From contig CAKTXZ010000003.1 in NCBI GenBank assembly GCA_934632155.1, forward strand, positions 62,001 through 126,000: a DNA stretch of 64,000 bases, in the 5' to 3' direction. The notes under the pieces were generated by a model that ran no database searches, was not told where the DNA came from, and worked only from the letters and a program-made list of their open reading frames with translations. Origin of the DNA: an uncultured Clostridia bacterium (GTDB lineage: Bacteria > Bacillota > Clostridia > Christensenellales > Aristaeellaceae). This document shows positions 9,915 to 18,188 of the stretch, in pieces; positions within the stretch are counted from its first letter, which is position 1; each line of letters begins with the position of its first letter. A program made the translations under genes and the position numbers.

Positions 9915-11267
9915 TTATGGGATCGGAATGACGACCTTATCACAGAATTCTGCGCGCATTCGGTTGAGTTGCGCATCATTGCTGTCACAGAAGAGAAATG
10001 CGAAGCGCAGCGCGTCGGGCGTATGCTCCAGCCCGCCCCATTCCAGACAGATTTCGGCGTATTCCGCGTTTTCCGGCGCGGCGTTCCAGCCCTCGCCCTC
10101 CATGCTGCTGTGAAGCATTTCGCCCTGCGCGTCCACGAGCCACGGCACTCCCATTGCCTGCAGGGCGGAAAGCCCGTCCGGGCTCTTGGGATACAGGCGC
10201 ATGGATACCGCCGTGGTGAGCGGCGAAACGAACACCTGCTCAAAGCGCACCGTCGCGTAGGAAAGCGTAATGTCCGGCATGGCGACGGCATGGCTCGCGC
10301 TTTGCGCCGCGTCCGCGTCGATTTCGAATTGCAGCGTAATCCGCGCCGTTTCGCGCATCTGCCCCGCGCGCGATATCAGGTGCGAATCGTGCGCGGACGC
10401 GCCGAAGGAATCGTCCGCGTATTGCTCGCGATACTGGGCCGCGCCCGCTTCCTCCAGCAGGAAGGAGCCGTCGCTGCGCACAAGGGTGCATTTATCCTCA
10501 AAGAACGCCTGCGCGTCACGGCCGTTTCGGTCCAGACACGTCCACGCGTCCGCAACCGTGACGCTGGGGCAGGCGCGGATGGCGTCCCGGCGCTCCCGAT
10601 AGTCCGGCGCGCTCTCGCCATAAACCTCGTCGTAATCATACCACATGACAGGGTCAAACACGACGAGCCTGCCGTTTACCGGCCTGCGGACGACCACCGT
10701 CGCCTCGCACGCCACGCGGCCGGTGTATGTCTTGTCCATGGCGATGGACTGCATGCCGCCCGTAACGGGGTTTCGGGCATACTGTCCCGCCGGTTCCAGC
10801 GCGAAGACGTCGGGCAGCCATTGCTCCTGCATCGACTGGAAATTGATGTATATGTTCTCGCCGTTCATGCGCACGCTTTCCAGCGTGACCATGGCGATAT
10901 CATCGGGCTGCAGGTTTTCGGCGGTCAGGCCGAAGGCCAGACGGCTGCCGTCGTAGATTACGCCCGACAGTTCGATTTTGATATGATCCGCCGTTTCCGT
11001 CGCGGCGGCGGGCTGTACGCTCGCGCGCAGCGTCTCGGACGGCTTGGCACGCCCCAGCAGGTAATCCAGCACGCCCAGCTGCTCGGCGGCGAGGGCCGCG
11101 CCGGTCAGCGCCAGTAAAACGGCAAGCGTCAGCGCCAGCGCGGTTGCCGGACGCAAGGTTTTTTTCATTTTCATCGGCTCCTTTTTTTGTTTTAACGCCT
11201 GTTCCAGCCGCCGGTGAACGTTTTCGGGAACGGGCGGAAAGGCGGCGTTCCAATCCCATGCTTTCAT
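9915..11267 (-). CDS. Anti-sigma-factor-like membrane protein (DUF4179-like) paired with an ECF sigma factor
   Basis: 450 residues. A short cytoplasmic N-terminus (residues 1-37, WNAAFPPVPENVHRRL) is followed by one membrane helix (about 40-60) and a large extracytoplasmic beta-rich region without recognisable catalytic residues. This layout, and the ATGA overlap with the sigma factor gene just upstream (11264-11267), identify it as the sigma factor's regulatory partner. The N-terminal segment would hold the sigma factor at the membrane. The signal sensed by the outer domain cannot be read from the sequence. Family assignment to DUF4179 is from general similarity, not from a search. Confidence 0.75.
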   Translation of the reverse strand: MKAWDWNAAFPPVPENVHRRLEQALKQKKEPMKMKKTLRPATALALTLAVLLALTGAALAAEQLGVLDYLLGRAKPSETLRASVQPAAATETADHIKIELSGVIYDGSRLAFGLTAENLQPDDIAMVTLESVRMNGENIYINFQSMQEQWLPDVFALEPAGQYARNPVTGGMQSIAMDKTYTGRVACEATVVVRRPVNGRLVVFDPVMWYDYDEVYGESAPDYRERRDAIRACPSVTVADAWTCLDRNGRDAQAFFEDKCTLVRSDGSFLLEEAGAAQYREQYADDSFGASAHDSHLISRAGQMRETARITLQFEIDADAAQSASHAVAMPDITLSYATVRFEQVFVSPLTTAVSMRLYPKSPDGLSALQAMGVPWLVDAQGEMLHSSMEGEGWNAAPENAEYAEICLEWGGLEHTPDALRFAFLFCDSNDAQLNRMRAEFCDKVVIPIP

Positions 11268-11740
11268 GGCTTTTCCTCCTCGAGTATTGTTCGCAGCCGG
11301 AGCATGCCCTGCCGCACGCGCCCCTTGGCCGTTGTGACGGGAAGGCGCAGCGCCTGCGCCGTTTCGGCCATGGACAGGCCGTTCGCGTGGTGCAGAATCA
11401 CCGGCAGGCGGTATTTTTCGGGTAAGGCGCGCAGCGCCGCATGCAGATCCAAATCGCGCGGCTGCGCTTGCGCGGCTGCTGTTACCAGCTCAAGCGGCGT
11501 TTCGTGCTTTCTGCGCTGTGCCGCGCGTCCCGCGTCGCGGCAGGTGTTGACCAGAATGCGGCACAGCCACGGCTCGAACGCGTCCGCGTTTTTCAGCGTG
11601 CCGAGCCTTCGCCACGCGGCGAACACGGCGTTTTGCATGGCGTCGGCGCAGTCCGCGTCCGAGCGCAGCATGGCGTGGGCGATGTGGTACAGCCGCCCCT
11701 CCAGCGCGCGCACCCGCGCGTCGAATTCGGTCTCGTTCAT
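11264..11740 (-). CDS. ECF-type RNA polymerase sigma factor
   Basis: 158 residues from the ATG at 11740. Region 2 is visible as ALEGRLYHIAHAMLRSDADC followed by DAMQNAVFAAWRRL. Region 4 is LPEKYRLPVILHHANGLSM with the helix-turn-helix AETAQALRLPVTTAKGRVRQG. An in-frame ATG at 11785 exists, but it overlaps a TATAAAT sequence that looks like the gene's own -10 element, so the later start, preceded by GGAAGG, is preferred. It probably directs its own operon, as most ECF factors do. Confidence 0.9.
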   Translation of the reverse strand: MNETEFDARVRALEGRLYHIAHAMLRSDADCADAMQNAVFAAWRRLGTLKNADAFEPWLCRILVNTCRDAGRAAQRRKHETPLELVTAAAQAQPRDLDLHAALRALPEKYRLPVILHHANGLSMAETAQALRLPVTTAKGRVRQGMLRLRTILEEEKP

Positions 11741-11873
11741 CGGCGTTTCATCCTTCCGTGCATCCTTCGGTAATCGCGATTCCATTTATAAGACGTACGC
11801 GGGGGCGAAAATGGAAAAATAGAGTCGCTTATCCCTCGTGCCCGATACGGGATTGCTTGAAGGAGAGCGCTAT

Positions 11874-11911
11874 AAAACAGGAGGATTCCCTGACGCTGCA
11901 AGGAACCCTCC
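11874..11911 (-). terminator. Rho-independent terminator after the SPFH gene
   Basis: Arms 11880-11889 and 11902-11911 form a 10-bp stem with one G-T pair; on the minus strand a TGTTTT tail follows. It ends transcription coming from the SPFH gene (11932-12909). Confidence 0.75.
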
Positions 11912-11931
11912 CGTGGGAATACGATATGCTT

Positions 11932-12909
11932 TTATTGCTTCGCGCCGCATTCGGGGCAGAATTTTGCGCTGCGGGCGATCTTCTTTCCGCATTCGGAGCA
12001 AAATTTGGTTTCACCGGCAGGGGCTGCCGCGGGAGACTGCTGCTGCGCCGCACCGCCCGGCATGGCACCCTGCATCGCCTGCGCCATCATGGCGCCCGCG
12101 GTCATGCCAACGCCTATGCCAGCCATGCCGCCCGGGTTGTTCGCAGCCTCGCGCATGGCCTCTGCGGCCTGAAACTGCGCGTATTTGTTCAAATCGCCCG
12201 CTACGCCCATGGAGGTGCGCTTATCCATCATTTTTTCGACCTCGGCAGGCAGGGAAATGTTCTCGATCACAACGGATTCCAGCTTCAGCCCCAGACTGCT
12301 GAGCTTGGGCGATACGGTTTGCAGCGCATACTGCGACAATTCGTCGTAATTGGCCGCCAGATCCAGCGCGGGAATCTTGCTTTGGGCGATCACGTCGGAC
12401 AGGCTGGACACCAGCGTGCGCTTAATTTGCCCCGTTACGCCCTCGACGGTCATGTACGCCGTGGTGCCGAAGACCTCCTTAAGCAGCGCCACGGGATCGG
12501 CTACGCGGAAGGAATAGACGCCGAACGCGCGCAGACGAATCATGCCGAATTCGCTGTCCCGCATCATGACGGGATTGCTCGTGCCCCATTTCTGGTCGAG
12601 GAACTGCTTGGTGTTGATGAAGTAAACCTCCGCCTTGAAGGGCGAATTGAAGCCGAATTTCCAGCTTTGCAGCGCGGTCATGATCGGCATGTTCTGCGTG
12701 GACAATTCGTAACGGCCGGGCTGGAACACATCGGCGATGCGCCCTTCGTTGACCATGACGGCCACCTGACTTTCGCGTACGGTCAGCTGCGCGCCCATCA
12801 TGATTTCCTTGCCGTTGCGGTCGTAGCGGCAGACCATGGTATCGTCGGTGGAATCCTTCCATTCAATGACGTCGATCAGCTGGCCCGCCAGCTTTGAAAA
12901 CAAGCCCAT
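11932..12909 (-). CDS. SPFH-domain protein with C-terminal zinc ribbon (YdjI-like)
   Basis: 325 residues. An SPFH/virion-core-protein-like domain covers about residues 1-240 (GLFSKLAGQLIDVIEW at the start, NISLPAEVEKMMDKR at its end). A Gly/Met/Ala-rich linker follows, then a zinc ribbon with two CxxC pairs (FCSECGKKI and FCPECGAKQ). Bacillus YdjI is a relative that gathers at the membrane with stress proteins. Here the gene follows the pseudo-receiver gene by 13 bases, so the two are probably co-transcribed. It may organise membrane patches; that is inferred from the family. Confidence 0.88.
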   Translation of the reverse strand: MGLFSKLAGQLIDVIEWKDSTDDTMVCRYDRNGKEIMMGAQLTVRESQVAVMVNEGRIADVFQPGRYELSTQNMPIMTALQSWKFGFNSPFKAEVYFINTKQFLDQKWGTSNPVMMRDSEFGMIRLRAFGVYSFRVADPVALLKEVFGTTAYMTVEGVTGQIKRTLVSSLSDVIAQSKIPALDLAANYDELSQYALQTVSPKLSSLGLKLESVVIENISLPAEVEKMMDKRTSMGVAGDLNKYAQFQAAEAMREAANNPGGMAGIGVGMTAGAMMAQAMQGAMPGGAAQQQSPAAAPAGETKFCSECGKKIARSAKFCPECGAKQ

Positions 12910-12922
12910 AAGCTTTCCTCCT

Positions 12923-13729
12923 TTAATGCATTGCAGGAATAATCAATTCGTTCAGCCCGTTGAGCCATCCTGTGGACAGCACGGACATATCCAGATCAAG
13001 GTATTCCTTAATCATCTGGATGGAGGCGGCGACATGCTCGTCCGCCCGGGCGGCGAAGGAGGCTGCGTCCTCCTCGCTTTCGGCCTGCATGGGAATGCAG
13101 ACCAGCCGGATATGCCGCGGCGTGAGCACGGCGACCGCGTAATAAATGCCGTCGACATAGCGGCCGAAGAAATTATTGCGCAGCGCGCTTTCCAGCCGTT
13201 CCTGCGGGTGGCCGTGGTGCTCGGCGAGGTAAACCTCGCCCTGCGGCATGTCGATTTCGTACAGCACGCATTTGCCGCGCGGGTTAATGCGCGCGCGAAT
13301 CAGCTTCAGCTCGCGCTCCAGCGTCTGAAAGTTATCATATTCGCCCGCCAGCAGGCTGTGCGTCAATTCGTCGCGCTGCAGCGTGAGCATCGCGTCCTCG
13401 TCGTAAGGCTCGTCGGAATAATCCGCGTGCAGCCGGTCGAGCACGCCGAGCAGCTCATGCAGGATGACCTGCTGCTTTTCCAATTGATCCGCAATTTCAA
13501 AAACGGGCAGGCTGGGCCGCCCATAGCGCAGATACTGCGCCAGCGGCGCGGCGCTGACGGCGGAGAGGGCGTAGCCCACCGCGTCGATCGCACGGGAATT
13601 AAGCGCCGCGATGGCTTCCTCGGCCGTGGCGACCGCAAGCGGGACGCGGCAGTTCAGGCGCGCCCAATCGATTTTTTGGAACATCGCAAGAATCTCTTTT
13701 TGATCCGTTATGAGCAGCAGCTTATACAT
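12923..13729 (-). CDS. Response-regulator-like protein with a degenerate receiver
   Basis: 268 residues. The N-terminus (MYKLLLITDQ, then IDWARLN) looks like the receiver of YesN-type regulators. The acidic pocket is reduced to Thr-Asp, and the expected phospho-acceptor position, near residue 54 in IDAVGYALS, is not Asp. The remaining ~170 residues resemble the middle part of YesN proteins, but no AraC helix-turn-helix follows, so it ends where the DNA-binding part would begin. Start 13729 lies 6 bases after GGAGG; the ATG at 13735 touches the site and is less likely. It is co-transcribed with the SPFH gene. Function unknown; it may work through protein contacts. Confidence 0.7.
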   Translation of the reverse strand: MYKLLLITDQKEILAMFQKIDWARLNCRVPLAVATAEEAIAALNSRAIDAVGYALSAVSAAPLAQYLRYGRPSLPVFEIADQLEKQQVILHELLGVLDRLHADYSDEPYDEDAMLTLQRDELTHSLLAGEYDNFQTLERELKLIRARINPRGKCVLYEIDMPQGEVYLAEHHGHPQERLESALRNNFFGRYVDGIYYAVAVLTPRHIRLVCIPMQAESEEDAASFAARADEHVAASIQMIKEYLDLDMSVLSTGWLNGLNELIIPAMH

Positions 13730-13802
13730 GCGCATCCTCCAGACAAGCAAGATTCTGTAAAAAATGGGCGAGACGATTGCGAAGAACCGCCTATGCCCCA
13801 TT

Positions 13803-13831
13803 ATTATAGCATAACTTGCCATGAGTGGCAA
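13803..13831 (-). promoter_or_regulatory. Promoter with overlapping inverted repeat
   Basis: On the minus strand: TTGCCA (13826-13831), 17-bp spacer, TATAAT (13803-13808) with an upstream TGC extension. A perfect 6-bp inverted repeat (13816-13831) includes the -35 hexamer, so a repressor could bind there. It serves the pseudo-receiver/SPFH pair. Confidence 0.75.
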
Positions 13832-13877
13832 CCGTTTTTCGGGGATGTTTATACGCCAGTCGGACGCCCTTGCCGCT

Positions 13878-16800
13878 TTAGACGGGGGGAAGGGCGATTC
13901 CGGCTTCCTTTGCGCATTGCGCGAGCTTATCCAGCGCTTCGATAATTTGCTCCGGCCGGTGCTCGGAAATAACGCAGAAGCGCAGGCGCGCCTTGTTTCG
14001 GGGTACGGCGGGGTAAACGGCGGGCGGCACGAACACGCCCTCCTTGCGCAGCATGTTGGACAGCAGGAACGCGTCCTCGTCCCGGCCGACCAGCACGGGC
14101 ACGATGGCCGTTTCGCCGGCAAGGCAGGTATTGAAGCCGCGCTTGTGCGCCTCCTCCACAAAGCAGCGGATGTTGCGGCGCATGCGCGCCATGATGGACG
14201 GGTCGCTGCGCAGCAGGCGAATGGCGCACAGCGTGGCGGCGGCCAGCGGTGGGGAAATGCCCACGGAGAACACGAAGCCGGGCAGGCTGTAGCGCAGGTA
14301 ATCAATGATCGCACGGCTGCCGGCCAGATAGCCGCCGCAGGCGCCCAGACCCTTGCTCAGCGTGCCCATTTTGATGTCCACATCATTGGGAGCGAGGGCG
14401 AAATACTCGTCCACGCCGCCGCCTGTTTCACCGATGACGCAGGCGGAATGCGCCTCGTCCACCATCAGGAAGCAGCCGTATTTTTTCTTGAGCGCCACAA
14501 ACTGCGGCACGGGCGCGACGTCGCCGTCCATGGAATAAGCGCCCTCGATGACGATGAGCACCTTGGCGAATTTATGCCGCTGCGTGCGCAGGATGCTTTC
14601 CAGCGCCTGCACGTCGTTATGCGGGAAGGGCTTGGCCACGGCCTGAGACAGGCGGCAGCCCTGCTCGATGGAATTGTGCGAAATGGCGTCGTAGAGGATC
14701 AGATCGCCCTTGCCGCAGAAATTGCCGACGCAGGTGACGTTGGTCGAATGCCCGCCCACCAGCACCAGCGCGGCCTCGGCGTGCTTCCAATCGGCGATTT
14801 CGGCCTCCAGCTCCGCATGGATGCTCTTTTCGCCCGCCAGCAGACGGCTGCCGGAGGCGGAGGTGCCGTAGCGGTCGATGGCGGCCTTGGCGGCCTCCAT
14901 GGTTTCCCTGCGTCCGGACATGCCCACGTAATTGTAGCTTCCGAAATTCAGCACGCGCTGCCCGGCCATGTTGCTCGTATCCAGCAGCGGCGAATCGTGG
15001 CAGACGAAATAGGGGTTTTCCTGACCGTCGCCCATGAGCGCCTGCTGGCGCTTGATAAACGCCTGATACTCGGGCGCGTCCTCAAAGCGGGTGACGGGCG
15101 TGACGGGCGCGTCGGGCTCGGCCTGCTTCGAACCAAGGCCGTGCAGCCGCTCGTAGAGCAGCGCCGTCAGGTCGTTGACCGTGGTGCAGCGGGGATATTC
15201 CTCTGCGGGAATGAGGACGCCCAGCGTTTCTTCGATTTTCAGGCTCATGCCCAGCACCTGCAGGCTGTCGCCGCCCAGATCGTCGATGAAATGCGCGTTA
15301 TCGTCGATTTTGCCGGGGGCGATATCCAGCGTTTCGGCATAGACGGCGCGCACCTGATCGCGCAGCCGCGCCATTTCGTCATTCTTTTGTACGGCGGCGT
15401 TCATTTCAGCGTCGGTCTGGGCTTCGCGCGCGCCGCGGCGGCTGATATCCAGCTCGCGGCAGGGGAGAGCGCCCTCCTCGATCGCCTTTTTCAGCGCCAG
15501 ACGCTTGATTTTGATGCCGCCCGCCGTTTCGAACGCTTCGGGTGTGACCAGCACGCGCTGAACGCGCTTGATTGCGGGCAGCGACGCGTTCAGGGCGCGC
15601 ACCTGACGCGCCGCGGCGGCCAGCGCGGCCTCGTCCTGCCAAAGCTTCCCCATGTTCAGCACCAGCGTGATGTGCTCGTAGGAAAGCGCGGGCTTCCTTC
15701 GGCCGGGCAGATGCACGCGCGTTTTGGGATGGCCCGTGTCCGCGCGCACGCCCAGCACGCAGAATTGCTCGACGCCCTCCAATGTGCCAAAGGCGTCCTC
15801 GATTTCGTCCGGATAAACGTTTTCGCCCGATTCGTTGATGATAACGTCCTTCGCGCGCCCCTCGACATACATGCGGCCGCCCTTTTTGAGGCGTACCACG
15901 TCGCCCGTGTGATACCAGCCCTCGTCGCTCAGGTCGGGCGGGAGCAGCCTGCCCTCCACCAGCCGGCCGGTATGCAGCGTGTTGCCGCGGATATCCATTT
16001 CGCCGCGCTTTTCCTGACCGTCCTCGGGCTTGACGCGGTATTCTGCGCTGCGCAGCGGGCGGCCGACGGAGCCGGAGGTACGCTTGAACACGTTCATGCC
16101 CGTCTCCACGCTGGTTACGCCCGTTTCGGTCATGCCAAAGCCCGACACCGTGTAATAGCCCAGCGCGGAAAGCGTGCGCATATGCTCCTTGGGGGTATGG
16201 CTGCCGCCCAGAATGATGCAGCGAATATCACGCCCCAGCATCTGGTCGACCACCTTGCGGAAGAGCACCCTGCGCGCGAAATCCAGCCCCGCGCCGGGCG
16301 CGACGGCCTGCAGCGCCAGCGATACGCCGCGGGAGGCTTTGAACGCATAGCGCTTGAGGCGCTTTTCCTTGGCCAGCTTTTTGCTGAGCGATACGGACAG
16401 GTTGTTGGCCAGCACCGGCACGGCCATCAGGTGCGTTACATGGAAGCGCCGCGCGGTTTCCTGCACCGTCTTGGGGCTGCGGTCGTGCAGGTAGGTGTTT
16501 TCATAACCAATGAAATGAATCCACATCAGGCAGACCATGAAGCCGAAGATGTGGTGATAGGGCAGAAAGGCCAGATTACGCCGCGGCGCGTCGCAGACGA
16601 TGCGCTGGTTGCGCTCATAGAGCAATTGCGAATTGAGCACCTGACTGCATACCGCCTGCGCGTTGTAGACGAACACGCGGCTGGTATCCGTCGTGCCGGA
16701 GGTGCACAGCGCCACCATATCGCCGAAAACAGGGAGAAAGACGGCCGCCGCCGGCGCGGCGTTCAGCGAAGCCGCGGTAAACTGCCGGACGCTTTGCCCC

Positions 16801-17183
16801 GCGCGTTCCTTTTTGGTAATCAGCGCCGCCGCGCCCGCCTGACGCAGGATATAGGCGGTCATCTCGTCGTTGAGGGAAAAATCCACCAGCACGGCGTTAA
16901 AGCCCGCGGCGATAATGCCCCAGAACAGGGAAAACCATTCGGGGCAGGTATCCAGCTGCAGGCCGATGAACGCGCCCCTTTCTGCGTCCGGCAGCGCGCT
17001 TTGAAGCGCTGCGGCGCAGGCGTACGCGCGCTGCTCGTATACGCCGTAGGTAACGCTTTTTTCTTCATTGCCCGAAAGATACCGGGCGGCTACCTTGTCC
17101 TTGTCCTGCACGATCAGGCGGAACAGGTTTTCCAGCGTCATGTTTTGACGCAGCAGTTTACTGCGTTCGATGATTTCGCTCAT
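13878..17183 (-). CDS. Acyl-AMP ligase / acyl carrier protein / alpha-oxoamine synthase fusion
   Basis: 1101 residues with three enzymatic parts. Residues ~1-590 are an ANL adenylating enzyme: phosphate loop TSGTT (161-165), GFGMTETG (348-355), YHTGD (424-428), and the C-terminal lysine in GGIKIKR (about 558). Residues ~600-685 are an acyl carrier protein with the phosphopantetheine Ser in GGDSL (S640). Residues ~700-1101 are a PLP enzyme of the alpha-oxoamine synthase family (KBL, BioF, serine palmitoyltransferase), with SHNS, DEAH (909-912) and the PLP lysine K944 in GTLSKGLGACGGY. The design predicts fatty-acid activation, transfer to the internal ACP and decarboxylative condensation with an amino acid. 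A separate SDR gene lies 28 bases upstream on the same strand. Products could be sphingoid-like bases or CqsA-like signals; the substrates are unknown. Confidence 0.9.
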   Translation of the reverse strand: MSEIIERSKLLRQNMTLENLFRLIVQDKDKVAARYLSGNEEKSVTYGVYEQRAYACAAALQSALPDAERGAFIGLQLDTCPEWFSLFWGIIAAGFNAVLVDFSLNDEMTAYILRQAGAAALITKKERAGQSVRQFTAASLNAAPAAAVFLPVFGDMVALCTSGTTDTSRVFVYNAQAVCSQVLNSQLLYERNQRIVCDAPRRNLAFLPYHHIFGFMVCLMWIHFIGYENTYLHDRSPKTVQETARRFHVTHLMAVPVLANNLSVSLSKKLAKEKRLKRYAFKASRGVSLALQAVAPGAGLDFARRVLFRKVVDQMLGRDIRCIILGGSHTPKEHMRTLSALGYYTVSGFGMTETGVTSVETGMNVFKRTSGSVGRPLRSAEYRVKPEDGQEKRGEMDIRGNTLHTGRLVEGRLLPPDLSDEGWYHTGDVVRLKKGGRMYVEGRAKDVIINESGENVYPDEIEDAFGTLEGVEQFCVLGVRADTGHPKTRVHLPGRRKPALSYEHITLVLNMGKLWQDEAALAAAARQVRALNASLPAIKRVQRVLVTPEAFETAGGIKIKRLALKKAIEEGALPCRELDISRRGAREAQTDAEMNAAVQKNDEMARLRDQVRAVYAETLDIAPGKIDDNAHFIDDLGGDSLQVLGMSLKIEETLGVLIPAEEYPRCTTVNDLTALLYERLHGLGSKQAEPDAPVTPVTRFEDAPEYQAFIKRQQALMGDGQENPYFVCHDSPLLDTSNMAGQRVLNFGSYNYVGMSGRRETMEAAKAAIDRYGTSASGSRLLAGEKSIHAELEAEIADWKHAEAALVLVGGHSTNVTCVGNFCGKGDLILYDAISHNSIEQGCRLSQAVAKPFPHNDVQALESILRTQRHKFAKVLIVIEGAYSMDGDVAPVPQFVALKKKYGCFLMVDEAHSACVIGETGGGVDEYFALAPNDVDIKMGTLSKGLGACGGYLAGSRAIIDYLRYSLPGFVFSVGISPPLAAATLCAIRLLRSDPSIMARMRRNIRCFVEEAHKRGFNTCLAGETAIVPVLVGRDEDAFLLSNMLRKEGVFVPPAVYPAVPRNKARLRFCVISEHRPEQIIEALDKLAQCAKEAGIALPPV

Positions 17184-17211
17184 GTACGTCCCCCTCGTTA
17201 CGTTCGTTGCG

Positions 17212-18033
17212 CTATTTTCCCGAAGGCTCTCTCCGGTAATAGCGGTCGATTACGGATTCAAATAGCTGCGGCCATGCGTCGTGCAGAAAAACCGCCAGAT
17301 GCTGATCCGCCTTGGCCACGCGCAGCCGACGCGGCAGGCGCTTTTTTTGAAGCGTGCGCACAATTCTGCGCCCCAGCGTGTCCGGGTCGCTGCCGTTCGC
17401 CTCGTCCTGCGCGATGACGGCGGTGGCCTGCGCATAATGCCGCGCGTAGGGCGACGCTTCCGCCATGGCCGCGGCGCGGCGGCGGTATTTCGCGCTGCCG
17501 CTGCGATGATCGCCGGGCTCGACCAGCATCACCTCCACGCCCAGACGCCGAACCTCCAGCGCCAGGCATTCGCTGAAGCCCTCCACCGCGTGCTTGCTGG
17601 CGGCATACGCCCCCTCGAACGGTATCCCCAGCAGCCCGTTGATGGAGGAAAAATTGACGATTCGTCCCTTCCCTCTTTCCCGCATCAGGGGCAGCGCGCG
17701 TTGGATCATGCTGACCTGACCGAAAAAATTCGTGTCCATGACCTGGCGAAGCTCCTGCGCGGCGTAGGTCTCGCACGCGCCCAGATTCAGCACGCCCGCG
17801 CAGTTGACCAGCACGTCCGGCGGCCCGGCCAGCGCCAGCGCGCGCGCGGCGAAGGCGTCCATGCTTTCGTCGTTCGTTACATCCAGCGGCAGGCAATCCG
17901 GCTTGCCGCCGTCCGTGTCCGGCGGCGCGAACGAGCGCGCCCCCGCGATCACGCGGTAGCCCGCCGCGCGCAGCGCCTCCGCCGTGTGCAGCCCCAGCCC
18001 GCTGGATGCGCCGGTAATCCATACGACCGTCAT
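17212..18033 (-). CDS. Short-chain dehydrogenase/reductase (possible 3-keto-amine reductase)
   Basis: 273 residues. Classical SDR with the nucleotide loop TGASSGLG (about residues 8-15), NCAG, the catalytic Ser in NFSSINGLLG and YAASK. The C-terminal ~70 residues are basic and untypically long for a simple classical SDR. The start 18033 gives MTVVWITGASSGLG and has GGAAAGGA upstream. It is the first gene of a two-gene operon with the acyl-ligase/ACP/oxoamine synthase fusion. By analogy with 3-ketosphinganine reductase it could reduce the ketone made by that enzyme; this is inferred from gene order. Confidence 0.88.
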   Translation of the reverse strand: MTVVWITGASSGLGLHTAEALRAAGYRVIAGARSFAPPDTDGGKPDCLPLDVTNDESMDAFAARALALAGPPDVLVNCAGVLNLGACETYAAQELRQVMDTNFFGQVSMIQRALPLMRERGKGRIVNFSSINGLLGIPFEGAYAASKHAVEGFSECLALEVRRLGVEVMLVEPGDHRSGSAKYRRRAAAMAEASPYARHYAQATAVIAQDEANGSDPDTLGRRIVRTLQKKRLPRRLRVAKADQHLAVFLHDAWPQLFESVIDRYYRREPSGK

Positions 18034-18071
18034 GCGTGTTTCGTCCTTTCCCCAAAATAAAACCATTATGC

Positions 18072-18100
18072 ATTATACAGCATTCTATGGTATAATGCAA
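18072..18100 (-). promoter_or_regulatory. Promoter of the SDR/fusion operon, overlapping a divergent -10
   Basis: Minus strand TTGCAT (18095-18100), 17-bp spacer, TATAAT (18072-18077). On the plus strand the same stretch contains TATAAT at 18091-18096 pointing towards the methyltransferase gene, with a weak -35 (ATGCAT). The two promoters therefore overlap face to face. Confidence 0.75.
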
Positions 18101-18188
18101 ACGCGGCGCTTCAATGGCCTGTTTTTTGCGCCGAAAGGGAAGAAAACGTACAAGTGTACAGGATAAACAACGAAACGAGGGATCGTGC

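Noticed and set aside
13821..17417. A 1198-codon open frame on the plus strand
   Set aside because: It is antisense to the acyl-ligase/ACP/oxoamine synthase gene, has no domain motifs and is explained by the GC-rich codon pattern of the real gene.
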